DNA of 64,000 bases from Nostoc sp. TCL240-02. GTDB lineage: Bacteria > Cyanobacteriota > Cyanobacteriia > Cyanobacteriales > Nostocaceae. The translations under genes and the position numbers were made by a program. Shown here in pieces: positions 20,099 to 28,596 of the stretch. Every line of letters starts with the position of its first letter. Position 1 is the stretch's first letter. The stretch is taken from contig NZ_CP040094.1 of the NCBI RefSeq assembly GCF_013343235.1, positions 682,501-746,500 of the forward strand, in the 5' to 3' direction. Below the pieces are notes generated by a model. The model ran no database searches, was not told the origin of the DNA, and was given only the letters and a program-made list of their open reading frames with translations.

Positions 20099-20875
20099 TT
20101 AACTAACTAACTGCGCGGCGGAATTGAAAAACTGACGACACAACCCCTTAGTAAGCAAAATTGTCGTCAACAAGTTAGCGAAAGCAACCATAAATATAAT
20201 CAAAATTTCGTAAGATACTGCATCCAGAGGTTTCACACCAGCTAGTAACTGTCCAGTGGTAATTCCTGGTATTGCGACCATTCCAATGAGAATCATTTGA
20301 TTAAGAGTGGGGAGCAATCCGGCTCTGATGGCATCTTTGCGATACTGGCTAACTGCTTGCTGGGGCGTTGCACCTAAACTCAAGTGGGTTTCTATTTCGA
20401 GATGACTGGAATTAATGGTGCTGACAAGACGATCGCCTGCGATCGCAGCTGCATTGGTAGCATTGCCTAAGACTATTCCTACTAAGGGAATTATATACTG
20501 TGGTTCATACCATCTGTCTGGTTGAATAATCAAGAAGTTGGTGTAAAACACTGTCAGGACGGTACTAATTAAAATTGCACCCCACACCAAAGGCAACAAA
20601 TGAGGAATTTTTTGGCTGATGCGATTTCGTGCGACAATCGCCGTAATTGTCAGCATTATTGCCAATAGCGCCAAAACTGCCCAAGCATTGTCTAAAGCCA
20701 AGATGAAATCTAAAATGTATCCCAATACAAGAAGTTGTAAGATGGTTCTCCCAGTAGCAAGGGCTAGGTTCAACTCTAATCCTAATTTTTCCCAGGCAGA
20801 TAAACCAATGGCGATCGCCATCAATCCCACAGCAATAGCTAAATCCGCAAAATCCAGCTTGATCATATCCTGCAT
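20099..20875 (-). CDS. FetB/YbbM-like ABC transporter permease (UPF0014)
   Basis: About 258 aa with seven hydrophobic segments spread over its length. ATGRTILQLLVLGYIL near residue 40 and GIVLGNATNAAAIAGDRL plus LSLGATPQQA are diagnostic of the UPF0014 family, whose E. coli member FetB exports iron with the ATPase FetA. The chosen ATG (20875) has AGGAGAT about 11 bp upstream; an earlier ATG 14 codons up has no site. No FetA-type ATPase gene is adjacent, which is unusual for a complete exporter. Confidence 0.88.
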   Translation of the reverse strand: MQDMIKLDFADLAIAVGLMAIAIGLSAWEKLGLELNLALATGRTILQLLVLGYILDFILALDNAWAVLALLAIMLTITAIVARNRISQKIPHLLPLVWGAILISTVLTVFYTNFLIIQPDRWYEPQYIIPLVGIVLGNATNAAAIAGDRLVSTINSSHLEIETHLSLGATPQQAVSQYRKDAIRAGLLPTLNQMILIGMVAIPGITTGQLLAGVKPLDAVSYEILIIFMVAFANLLTTILLTKGLCRQFFNSAAQLVS

Positions 20876-21203
20876 GGGTTTTCTATCTCCTAGTATTTTA
20901 TTCTCAAAGCAGCTCACACACCTGGAACTTTGATCCGATGTGTTGGATCTTGGTTGATATATATCACCTTCATCAATTCAAAATTCAAAAATGGTACAAC
21001 CTTAACATGGCAAACTCCTAGTATGCCTACTATCTCTAAATTAAATGTTCGGTAGTCTACCACTCCACAATTTAAGTAAAAACCCTAATAGATGCGTATC
21101 TTAGGCGATAGTCTTTTACTTGCTCCTTTTTGATTAACAATTCAATCAGCAAAAATTGACTCTCGAAGTGCATCCTTTGTATCTCCCGATAAAATGAGAA
21201 CTC
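20876..21203. other. intergenic region between divergent fetB-like and aminotransferase genes
   Basis: About 330 bp of AT-rich DNA between divergent starts. It must contain promoters for both genes, but no pair of boxes with good consensus and spacing stood out. No gene or repeat was recognised. Confidence 0.5.
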
Positions 21204-22352
21204 ATGATCCAAAGTGTAAATCCCATCCCTGCCTTTGATATCAAGCAGCAATACACCACCATCGAAGCAGAAGTAAGCGCAGCCGTTTTAGAAGTTCTGG
21301 CTTCTGGGCGCTATATTGGCGGCCCTCTAGTTGAAAGCTTTGAGCAACAATTTGCTGCTTATAATACTGTTACTCAATGTGTGGCTTGTAATTCTGGTAC
21401 TGATGCGCTCTACTTAGCGTTACGAGTCTTGGAAATTGGTGCAGGCGATGAAGTGATTACAACGCCTTTCACCTTTATTGCTACATCTGAAGTAATTAGC
21501 GCCGTGGGTGCAAAACCTGTTTTCGTTGACATTGACGCTACTACGTTTAATTTGGATGTGGAGCAAGTAGCAGCAGCGATTACACCCAAAACTAAAGCGA
21601 TTATCCCGGTTCACCTGTTTGGACAACCTGTGGATATGACATCATTGATGGCGATCGCTCTATCTCACAATTTGTCAATAATTGAAGATTGCGCTCAGTC
21701 TACAGGCGCAACGTGGGCCAATAAAAAAGTAGGAAGTATTGGACATATTGGTTGCTTTAGTTTCTACCCTACCAAAAATCTTGGTGGTTGCGGCGATGGC
21801 GGAGCAATAACGACTAATGATCCTGCGATCGCTACTAAACTGCGAATACTCAGGGAGCATGGTAGTAAAGTTAGATATTTACACGAGGAAATTGGTGTAA
21901 ATAGCCGCTTGGATGCTCTCCAAGCAGCCATATTGCAGATTAAGCTGCGTTATTTAGATACTTGGAACGATCGCCGTCGAGATATTGCTAACTATTACTA
22001 TCAGTTTCTGAGCCAAATTCCGGGAATCGTCCCACCTCAAGAATTACCTGGGGGTATTGGGGTATGGAATCAATACACTGTTCGCATCTCAGGCGAAGGG
22101 CGAAATGGTTCTAGCGCCAAATATCGAGATTGGGTGCGTAATCAATTGCAAGAGCAGGGCGTAAGTTCAATGATTTATTACCCCTACCCTTTACATTTGC
22201 AGCCAGTGTATCAAAATCTGGGCTATCAAATTGGAGACTTACCAATAGCAGAGCAAGCTTGCCATGAAGTCATAGCTTTGCCCATGTTCCCAGAATTGAC
22301 ACAGCACCAGCAAGACCAGGTGATTTATGCGTTGAAGGATTGTTTGGGGTGA
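21204..22352 (+). CDS. DegT/DnrJ/EryC1/StrS sugar aminotransferase
   Basis: A 382-aa PLP enzyme. The PLP-binding Lys is K191 in FSFYPTKNLGGCGDGG (185-200); CNSGTDALYLAL (62-73) binds the cofactor phosphate, EDCAQSTGA (161-169) carries the Asp and Gln near the ring. These enzymes aminate UDP- or dTDP-linked keto sugars for cell-envelope or natural-product glycans. The exact sugar cannot be told. It stands alone here; the other sugar-lipid genes are 6 kb upstream. Confidence 0.92.
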   Translation: MIQSVNPIPAFDIKQQYTTIEAEVSAAVLEVLASGRYIGGPLVESFEQQFAAYNTVTQCVACNSGTDALYLALRVLEIGAGDEVITTPFTFIATSEVISAVGAKPVFVDIDATTFNLDVEQVAAAITPKTKAIIPVHLFGQPVDMTSLMAIALSHNLSIIEDCAQSTGATWANKKVGSIGHIGCFSFYPTKNLGGCGDGGAITTNDPAIATKLRILREHGSKVRYLHEEIGVNSRLDALQAAILQIKLRYLDTWNDRRRDIANYYYQFLSQIPGIVPPQELPGGIGVWNQYTVRISGEGRNGSSAKYRDWVRNQLQEQGVSSMIYYPYPLHLQPVYQNLGYQIGDLPIAEQACHEVIALPMFPELTQHQQDQVIYALKDCLG

Positions 22353-22549
22353 GGGGAGCATGAGGGCAGGGGAGCAGATGAGCAGGGGGCAAGGGAGCAG
22401 GGGGTAGGGGGAGAATTTGTAACTCCTAACTCTTCACTCAGCACTCCTTACTCCTCACGGGCTAAACCTTAGCTATCCGCTAACAGCACGGGCTAAACGC
22501 CCCGCTATCGCTAACGGAACTGTTTTGCCAAATACCCACTCCCTACTTC
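22353..22549. repeat. composite intergenic repeat, copy A
   Basis: A G-rich tract of GGGGAGCAGG units, then AACTCCTAACTCTTCAC, then two CACGGGCTAAAC units ending in GCTATCGCTAACGG and AACTGTTTTGCC. The same modules in the same order and orientation recur at 53104-53258. The block lies between the convergent aminotransferase and ycf23 genes. Confidence 0.85.
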
Positions 22550-23296
22550 TTACTTCTGAGTTAGCACTCTTGCAGTCGCCAAAGCTTCTACTAAGCCACG
22601 CACAGCAGCAATCATTGCTATTTCACTATTGAGTTGGTTGATGGCGGAACCAACACCAACACCAGCTGCACCAGCTGCGATCGCTAATGGTGCTGTAACG
22701 TTAGAAATGCCTGAAGCACACAATACTGGCACTGACACCACACGAGAAATCTCAAAAGCTGCTGCCAAGGTGGGAGCAGCTTTTTCAATTAATCCTAAAG
22801 TTCCAGGGTGAACTGGGTTACTGCTAGTACCGCCTTCGGTTTGGATAATATCTGCTCCAGCTTTCACCAGTTCTTCTGCTAACTGCACCTGTTGATCTAG
22901 TTCCAAAATGTGGGGAACGGTGACAGATAAGGTGATTTCTGGGAGTAGAGCGCGGGTTTGCTTAGTCAGCGCTAGCACTTCTGGAGCCTCAAAGCGACGA
23001 CCTTGAGCATAGAAGGAATCGAAATTCCCGATTTCAATTAAATCAGCACCAGCCGCCACAGCTTGCACAAATTTTTCTGGATCTACTGCTGATACACAAA
23101 TTGGTAATTTTGTCAAAGTTTTAGCTAACTGTACCAAAGCGCGATCGGCGGCAATATCAACAAAAGTAGCACCGCCAAATTCCGCAGCTTTGACAGTAGC
23201 AGCAATGCTAGCAGCGTCGAAGTTATTCAAGCCGCTAATCACTTTCAGAACGCGGCGGTTAGTAAATGCACGTTGGAGTGTAGGATGCATCGTCAT
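22550..23296 (-). CDS. ycf23: Ycf23 / DUF561 family protein
   Basis: A 248-aa predicted TIM-barrel protein of the DUF561 family, found in cyanobacteria and red-algal plastids as Ycf23. Strand ends such as LKVISGLNNFD (17-27), GATFVDIAAD (43-52), LIEIGNFDSFY (86-96), ADIIQTEGGTSSNPVHPG and ASGISNVTAPLAIAAGAAGVGVGSAI show the barrel with a phosphate-binding end. Its biochemical role is unknown. The start is M1 or the ATG two codons in. Confidence 0.88.
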   Translation of the reverse strand: MTMHPTLQRAFTNRRVLKVISGLNNFDAASIAATVKAAEFGGATFVDIAADRALVQLAKTLTKLPICVSAVDPEKFVQAVAAGADLIEIGNFDSFYAQGRRFEAPEVLALTKQTRALLPEITLSVTVPHILELDQQVQLAEELVKAGADIIQTEGGTSSNPVHPGTLGLIEKAAPTLAAAFEISRVVSVPVLCASGISNVTAPLAIAAGAAGVGVGSAINQLNSEIAMIAAVRGLVEALATARVLTQK

Positions 23297-23550
23297 GGTT
23301 AGGCTTTTGAAGCTATGAAAATTATAAATTAGGTATATTCTACCGTTACTCAGTTGATGAGGAACTAAATCACTATGGCAGTTGCCAAATTTTGATAGTT
23401 TTATCCTTTACCGCCACTAACCAAAATTTTGCTCTCCCAATTCACCTAGGTATTAAATGCTGTACAACACTACCATGAAGCATAAAGTTCAGCAGATATC
23501 TATGTGAAAATAATTTAGTTCTGTTAAGTAATTCTTTTCAGGAGAAAGAC

Positions 23551-24348
23551 ATGACTGAAGAAATCATGGCAAAATTTGACGAGCAAGAAATACTTGAACT
23601 CTGGGATCATAGAGCTAAAGACTGGGATATTCAAGTTGGGGATGATGGTGACAGCAATCGAATTCTGAACTCAGATCCAGTAATATGGAGTTTCGCTGAT
23701 AACGTTGCGGGATTAGATGTCCTTGATGCTGGTTGTGGTACAGGATATCTAGCACGCCAGCTTTGCCTTAAAGGGGCCAGTGTAACTGGTATAGATTTTT
23801 CACCTCAGATGATCGAAATTGCCAAATTCAGAGCTAGCCAAAATAATCTAGATATAGATTTTCATTTGGATTCATGCACTGAACTAAAGTCGCTTCCAGA
23901 TGAGCAATTTGATATGATCGTCTCAAATTATGTTCTCATGGATTTGCTAGATCTCGAAGGAGCAATAAGGGCATTCAATCGTGTTCTTAAGCTGAGTGGT
24001 GTTGCAATCCTTGTCTTCTCGCATCCTTGCTTTCCCCAAGGTAACTCGACAACTGTAAATGAGGATGGAACAGTTTCTTATAGTTGGGCTTCTTCTTACT
24101 TTGAAAGGACACAACACAACGACGAACCTTGGAATCATTTTACAACACCATTTATCTGGTTCCACCGCCCTCTTTCCGATTACTGGAAAGTCTTCAAGGC
24201 AGCAGGTTTTTCTGTGGACGAATTTGAAGAACCAAGAATTACCCCAGAGCGATATCATCTTGCAGGAAACGACCAGAAGCTCTTCAATTCCAAAACACGT
24301 CCCTATTCAGTAGTTTTTAAACTCCAGAAAGTAATGCGTAATTCGTAA
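23551..24348 (+). CDS. class I SAM-dependent methyltransferase
   Basis: A 265-aa soluble protein. Motif I VLDAGCGTGYLA (57-68), the acidic end of strand 2 (VTGIDFSP, about 77-84) and motif IV-like FDMIVSNYVLMDL (about 122-134) mark the Rossmann-fold methyltransferase. The C-terminal half contains HFTTPFIWFHRPLSDYWKVFKAAGF, common in small-molecule methylating enzymes. The substrate is unknown. A strong AGGAGAAAG site precedes ATG. It is a single-gene unit. Confidence 0.88.
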   Translation: MTEEIMAKFDEQEILELWDHRAKDWDIQVGDDGDSNRILNSDPVIWSFADNVAGLDVLDAGCGTGYLARQLCLKGASVTGIDFSPQMIEIAKFRASQNNLDIDFHLDSCTELKSLPDEQFDMIVSNYVLMDLLDLEGAIRAFNRVLKLSGVAILVFSHPCFPQGNSTTVNEDGTVSYSWASSYFERTQHNDEPWNHFTTPFIWFHRPLSDYWKVFKAAGFSVDEFEEPRITPERYHLAGNDQKLFNSKTRPYSVVFKLQKVMRNS

Positions 24349-24423
24349 TTAAGTTTTGTAATGGGAATCTAGACCCCTATTTTTAAATATGGGTTCCTTT
24401 TCCTCGTGTTTTTCATTACTATG

Positions 24424-24965
24424 CTAATCAAACTCTAAAGGCCACAAATCGGCAATTGGTACTTCCCATCCAGGTAGCAAATCGGGAACTGTTAAAATAT
24501 CGCCATCACGAAGTATTATTGCTTCTTTTCCAAGGTTGTAAACTTCAACAATCCGCTCATCTGGATTGAGCAAAATTCCTACCTTCGTTTCCAAACTCAG
24601 AAATTCTTGAATTTTGGCTCTCAAATCATCTAAATTATCACTAGGGGACTTCACCTCGACAGTCAAATCGGGAGCCAATTGAGCAAAAGACTTAGGACTG
24701 CGACGCAAGCGTTCGGCTAAAACAAATGAGGCATCCGGTGCGCGTAAATCTGAATTTGGCAATCTGAAACCAGCGCTAGAAGCTGCTGTTCGTCCTAGTT
24801 TACGCGGTCTTACCCAGTTACGTAACTCGGCAATCATTGCAGCTGCGACTTCATCTGATTCGTATCCTGATGGACTTGAAACAATAATATTACCCTTAAC
24901 TAGTTCCATACGATAGTCAGGATACTGTTGCTGCATTTTTCCAAGTCTTCAAGCGTTAGGGACAT
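24424..24965 (-). pseudogene. Uma2 family (DUF820) endonuclease-fold protein with a disrupted start
   Basis: The open part (24936-24424, 170 aa) has the PD-(D/E)xK-like Uma2 core: YRMELVKGNIIVSSPSG (8-24), RAPDASFVL (about 65-73), LTVEVKSPSD (about 90-99). The true family N-terminus, reading MSLTLEDLEK, begins at ATG 24965 but is one base out of frame. It joins at the run of five A's (reverse strand 24940-24936); six A's would restore one frame. So this is either a frameshifted gene, a gene that restarts at MQQQYPDY, or a sequence error. Function of Uma2 proteins is unproven. Confidence 0.75.
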
Positions 24966-25127
24966 AAAACCTCTAATTATCACACGCTCTGTATCTATTG
25001 TGGAGGCAATAGACCTCTCTAGGAGCGATCGCTCCATAAATTCCCTAGTTGTTCCCAAACTGTCACTCCAAAGACTTCATATCTAAATGAGAAAACAGGA
25101 ATAAGCAGTAAAATCGAGTATTATTGC

Positions 25128-27506
25128 CTATTTTTCAAAACAATCCATTGCTATTTGAACCTTCTCAACTTGCCTTGGTGCTTGCATTTCGTTAAAAAGT
25201 GCGTAGGCGTAGCCCGTCGCAGACATCGCTTGTAAAAAACTTTCCCTACTTTGACTAATTTCACCCATTTTTTTATGAGTTAATGCCAATTGATAATAAG
25301 CCTCAGCTAAGTCTGATTTAGCACCAATTTTATCAAGAATTCCTATCGCTTCTAAATGATGAAAAATTGCTCTTGCAAATTCTCCCTGTTCTCGGAAAAG
25401 TTCCGCAAGACAACTTATAGCTTTACCCTTAATCTGAGTAAAGTTGTTTTCTTCGGAATGAAATATAGCTTGTTGGCACAACTCAAAAGATTTTTTCAGA
25501 TTACCTAAATTTTTATAAGTTAAGCAGAGAGTTACTAAACTATGCCCTATTCCCCACAAAGTCACTCTAGTTGATGTTGAGATGCTAGAAAAGGCAACTT
25601 CAGCAAGATTAAAGGCATCTTCTCTGCTACCAGAGCGTGATTTTATCATAGCTAGACAGCATTGGGCATAAGTCATGTAATCATCAAGATTGCTATTTTG
25701 TTCAGCAAGTATACAAACAGAATTGAAACAATCTTCGGCTGCTTCTATTTCCCATAATTCAAGTTTGCAAAGCCCTGTATTAAACAAAATAGAAATTTCT
25801 GTTTGTTTAGCATCTAACGTGCCTAAGACTTTTCCTGATTTCTCATAGCATTCTATCGCTTCTCGAATGCAACCGATTATTCGATATGTATAGCCAAGTA
25901 TATTGTAAAGTCTAATTAATCTTTCTGGTGATTTTATATCGTCTATTATTCGTTGAATTACAGAAAAATTTTTCTGAAGTAGTCCCAATTGGTAAAACGA
26001 GGAACCTAAAGGTAAACCTGTACCCCATTTTTTACCTCTTCCTTGTAAGATTACATCACCAGCTTTCTCAAAATCACTAATTTCTACATAGTGATAATAA
26101 GCTTCTAAAGCAGTTAAAGCATCATTTATATTTGTAATAGATGTAACTCTCTGTGTCCAACACTCTGCGGCTTTTCGGTTTACTAATTCCCATTCTTCAC
26201 TGACTAATCTTAATCTACTAATCGCTTCATCACGAATTACAGGATGTAACCAGTATTGTCCTTTTTTTGCTTCTATTAAAGACAAATCTTGTAGAGCTTT
26301 AATTACACCTCGACGTTTTTGAGCTGGTACATCCCAAAGCAAACATAAAACTCCCTCGATAGGTAGTGAAGGAATATCTTGATAACGATAGCATCCTAAA
26401 CGACAAAGGAGACGATAAGCTTCTAAGTCATTTTCTTGGAGACGGGTAAATTGACTGGCGACTAAATCTTTTAATTCTCTTTCTATTAATAAATCTATAG
26501 AGTTTTCCTGCCAATAGGAATGGATGTCACCAGAAAAATCTGTCAGTATTGCTCCTCGAAGAATTTGCATTGCTTTGGCATTCCCTCCATAAGCTCTGCA
26601 CATTTCACTGAGAATAGTACAATCACAATTGATGTGGCAACGGCTGAAAAATTCTCGCCATGCTTCATCATCTAAACCTTCAAGTGGGTAGAGATAAACC
26701 TCTACGCTAGATTCCCGCAAACGCTCACGACTTGTGACTAAAGTAACTGAATGCACATCTGAGTCTGCTAATACTCTCAATAGCTCAACATAAGGGCGAC
26801 GATATTCTAGGAACTTACCATTTTTATCGAGAGCAGTTTCTAGATTATCGATAAATACCCCAATTTTAGAAGTTTGTTCTCGGAGTTTGCGCCGTAGTCG
26901 TTCTAGGCTGATACCAAAATCGCCTCCCGGTTCTTCGTTAAAGTATCGCCGTAGCCATTCTTCAACTACACTCTCTACAGGAGTAAGGTTTTGGATTTCT
27001 GTGGCCATCCACAGTTCTAGGACAAAATTAAATTTTTGACTTTTAAAATATTTGCGTGCTAATCTTGTTTTGCCAACACCACCTTCACCCTGGATGAGGA
27101 TAACTTTTTCTCCCCGACTGAATAAGGTGTGGAGTTCGGCTATTTGGCGATCGCGCCCGACAAAGTTAGAATCTAAATCTTGGGGTTTAGTCCCATTCGT
27201 CGCTAGATTTGGAATCTGAGAAGCTTTTTGCGACTGTTGGTTTGTTCTAAATCCTTGAACTACGCCTTGAAAGGTAGATTTTGAGACTTTTGCTCCTAGA
27301 ACTTTGGAGAGTAAATGCCAAAGTTCTGCACCAACTGCTTTTAAATGCGCTTCTGTATAACCACGGCTGTTGGCGATATGCTGGTAAGTCCGTTTTTCAT
27401 CCTCCCACAAATTACGCAAGATAATCCTTTGAGTTTTATCTAGATGTTCTCCCGTCTGGAGAAAAACCAAGTTATCTACAAACTCTAAGGCCTCTTCTAC
27501 ACCCAT
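25128..27506 (-). CDS. STAND NTPase with N-terminal HTH-like domain and C-terminal TPRs
   Basis: A 792-aa signalling ATPase. Residues 1-85 form a helical, HTH-like domain (WEDEKRTYQHIANSRGYTEA) common in cyanobacterial STAND proteins. An NB-ARC module follows: Walker A GEGGVGKT (140-147), Walker B IGVFIDNLE (215-223), sensor LVTSRERLR (about 256-264). The second half (about 470-760) is made of TPR-like helical repeats. No enzymatic effector domain is seen, so it may act through DNA or partner binding. Near the C-terminus a 29-bp dispersed repeat (25201-25229) is inserted in frame. Confidence 0.85.
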   Translation of the reverse strand: MGVEEALEFVDNLVFLQTGEHLDKTQRIILRNLWEDEKRTYQHIANSRGYTEAHLKAVGAELWHLLSKVLGAKVSKSTFQGVVQGFRTNQQSQKASQIPNLATNGTKPQDLDSNFVGRDRQIAELHTLFSRGEKVILIQGEGGVGKTRLARKYFKSQKFNFVLELWMATEIQNLTPVESVVEEWLRRYFNEEPGGDFGISLERLRRKLREQTSKIGVFIDNLETALDKNGKFLEYRRPYVELLRVLADSDVHSVTLVTSRERLRESSVEVYLYPLEGLDDEAWREFFSRCHINCDCTILSEMCRAYGGNAKAMQILRGAILTDFSGDIHSYWQENSIDLLIERELKDLVASQFTRLQENDLEAYRLLCRLGCYRYQDIPSLPIEGVLCLLWDVPAQKRRGVIKALQDLSLIEAKKGQYWLHPVIRDEAISRLRLVSEEWELVNRKAAECWTQRVTSITNINDALTALEAYYHYVEISDFEKAGDVILQGRGKKWGTGLPLGSSFYQLGLLQKNFSVIQRIIDDIKSPERLIRLYNILGYTYRIIGCIREAIECYEKSGKVLGTLDAKQTEISILFNTGLCKLELWEIEAAEDCFNSVCILAEQNSNLDDYMTYAQCCLAMIKSRSGSREDAFNLAEVAFSSISTSTRVTLWGIGHSLVTLCLTYKNLGNLKKSFELCQQAIFHSEENNFTQIKGKAISCLAELFREQGEFARAIFHHLEAIGILDKIGAKSDLAEAYYQLALTHKKMGEISQSRESFLQAMSATGYAYALFNEMQAPRQVEKVQIAMDCFEK
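25201..25229 (-). repeat. 29-bp dispersed repeat inside the STAND gene
   Basis: Read on the reverse strand it begins GCGATGTCTGCGACGGGC and ends CTACGCCTACGC, a word widely dispersed in Nostoc-type intergenic DNA. It encodes the run SATGYAYA that interrupts a TPR-like helix. A 24-of-29 match lies in the coding sequence at 41142-41170, and a partial copy is at 29701-29716. Confidence 0.8.
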
Positions 27507-27882
27507 TTGCTAACTTGATGTATCATTTGTAATTCATTATAACGATATTTTTACTACTTCTTCCTACCCACAATACTACAAAATACTTTTTCCTACTCGG
27601 TAGGAAGCTTACTTTATCCGACTGCAAAGCATTCTGGACTGTACTACTCTTGTAAGTAATACAGGCGAAGTTAAGTTAAGCGCCAATAATAAGGTGGTTG
27701 AGGAGAGATTTTATCAGCGCTACTACTGCAACCTTAGTAAATCACAGATGTTATTTGTTACCGTCCTATATCAATGACTCCTGAAAGTGGTGTCTACTAA
27801 ACAGCAGTGGGTATTAACTAACTAGATTCTGTAGAGCGTATTTACAACTAAGTATGTAAGTCTTTATCCTACAGGAGGTTCA
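27507..27882. other. intergenic region upstream of the STAND gene, no gene seen
   Basis: About 375 bp between the divergent STAND and small Cys-rich protein genes. TTTTCCTACTCGGTAGGAA (about 27588-27606) is a short imperfect palindrome. Promoters for both genes should lie here but could not be placed. Confidence 0.5.
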
Positions 27883-28155
27883 ATGATGTTAGACAGAGAT
27901 TGTCATCATGATTGCAATCAGAATCAGTGCCCTTTTGCCCAAGATACACGTAATCCCAATAGATATGTTTGCCTGAAATGTGGTGTTGAGCGAGAAATAA
28001 ATAAGTATTCTTCTAGTTTTGGCTCGTTTTTGCTACTGTTGTTGGGCTTGTTTATTTCGTTCCAACTATTAGTTAGTTACGAAAAGCAAAGCAGTCCACA
28101 AAAGCAACAACAATCTCTGAATAATTCACCCCATCAGGGAAATATCCACGTGTAA
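27883..28155 (+). CDS. small Cys/His-rich membrane-anchored protein
   Basis: A 90-aa protein. The N-terminal 40 residues hold CHHDCNQNQCPF and a knuckle-like YVCLKCGVE (about 28-36), which together could bind zinc. One membrane helix follows (about 46-66, FGSFLLLLLGLFISFQLLV), with a polar Gln-rich tail. The AGGAGGT site just before ATG 27883 is among the best in the window and supports real expression. The family is not recognised. Confidence 0.7.
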   Translation: MMLDRDCHHDCNQNQCPFAQDTRNPNRYVCLKCGVEREINKYSSSFGSFLLLLLGLFISFQLLVSYEKQSSPQKQQQSLNNSPHQGNIHV

Positions 28156-28201
28156 AACTAATCTTCGTGCTGGGTATGATTTCCCATTTCTGATTTTGTA
28201 A

Positions 28202-28495
28202 ATGAGAAAAGGGAAATCAAAAAAAATATTCACTGCTAAAAATCTAGCTACTTTCGTGAGTAAAATTATGGACACCAACCAGGATACACTCCTCTTTCGC
28301 TTTGTTTCTAAGTCTTTGAAATATTTCTTGTTAGTGCTGTTTGGAGTTGCGATCGCTTACGTCCTATCCAGTGGTTTAGGTATCTTACAAATCATACCTA
28401 TACTGCTGTACCTGTTACAACAGTTTTTGCTTCCTGTGGGAATTATCCTCTTGTGTTTAATTACAATAGCGGTAATTATTGAATCCCTGCGTTAA
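28202..28495 (+). CDS. small membrane protein of unknown function
   Basis: A 97-aa protein, or 75 aa if the in-frame ATG at 28268 (MDTNQDTLLF) is used. It has two hydrophobic helices (about 40-60 and 65-93 in the long form). It is 46 bp downstream of the Cys-rich membrane protein and may share its transcript. No family is recognised. Confidence 0.55.
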   Translation: MRKGKSKKIFTAKNLATFVSKIMDTNQDTLLFRFVSKSLKYFLLVLFGVAIAYVLSSGLGILQIIPILLYLLQQFLLPVGIILLCLITIAVIIESLR

Positions 28496-28596
28496 TAATT
28501 GGGGAAGTAGAGAGTCTATCAATGTTGGATTTTAAATTTTAGATTTGTTCTTCAATTCAAAATTCAAAATCTAAAATCGATGGACTCCTAACTTCT

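Noticed and set aside
22440..22460. ACTCCTCAC, similar to the core of the small RNA Yfr1
   Set aside because: It is part of the composite intergenic repeat, without the flanking stems or promoter expected for Yfr1.
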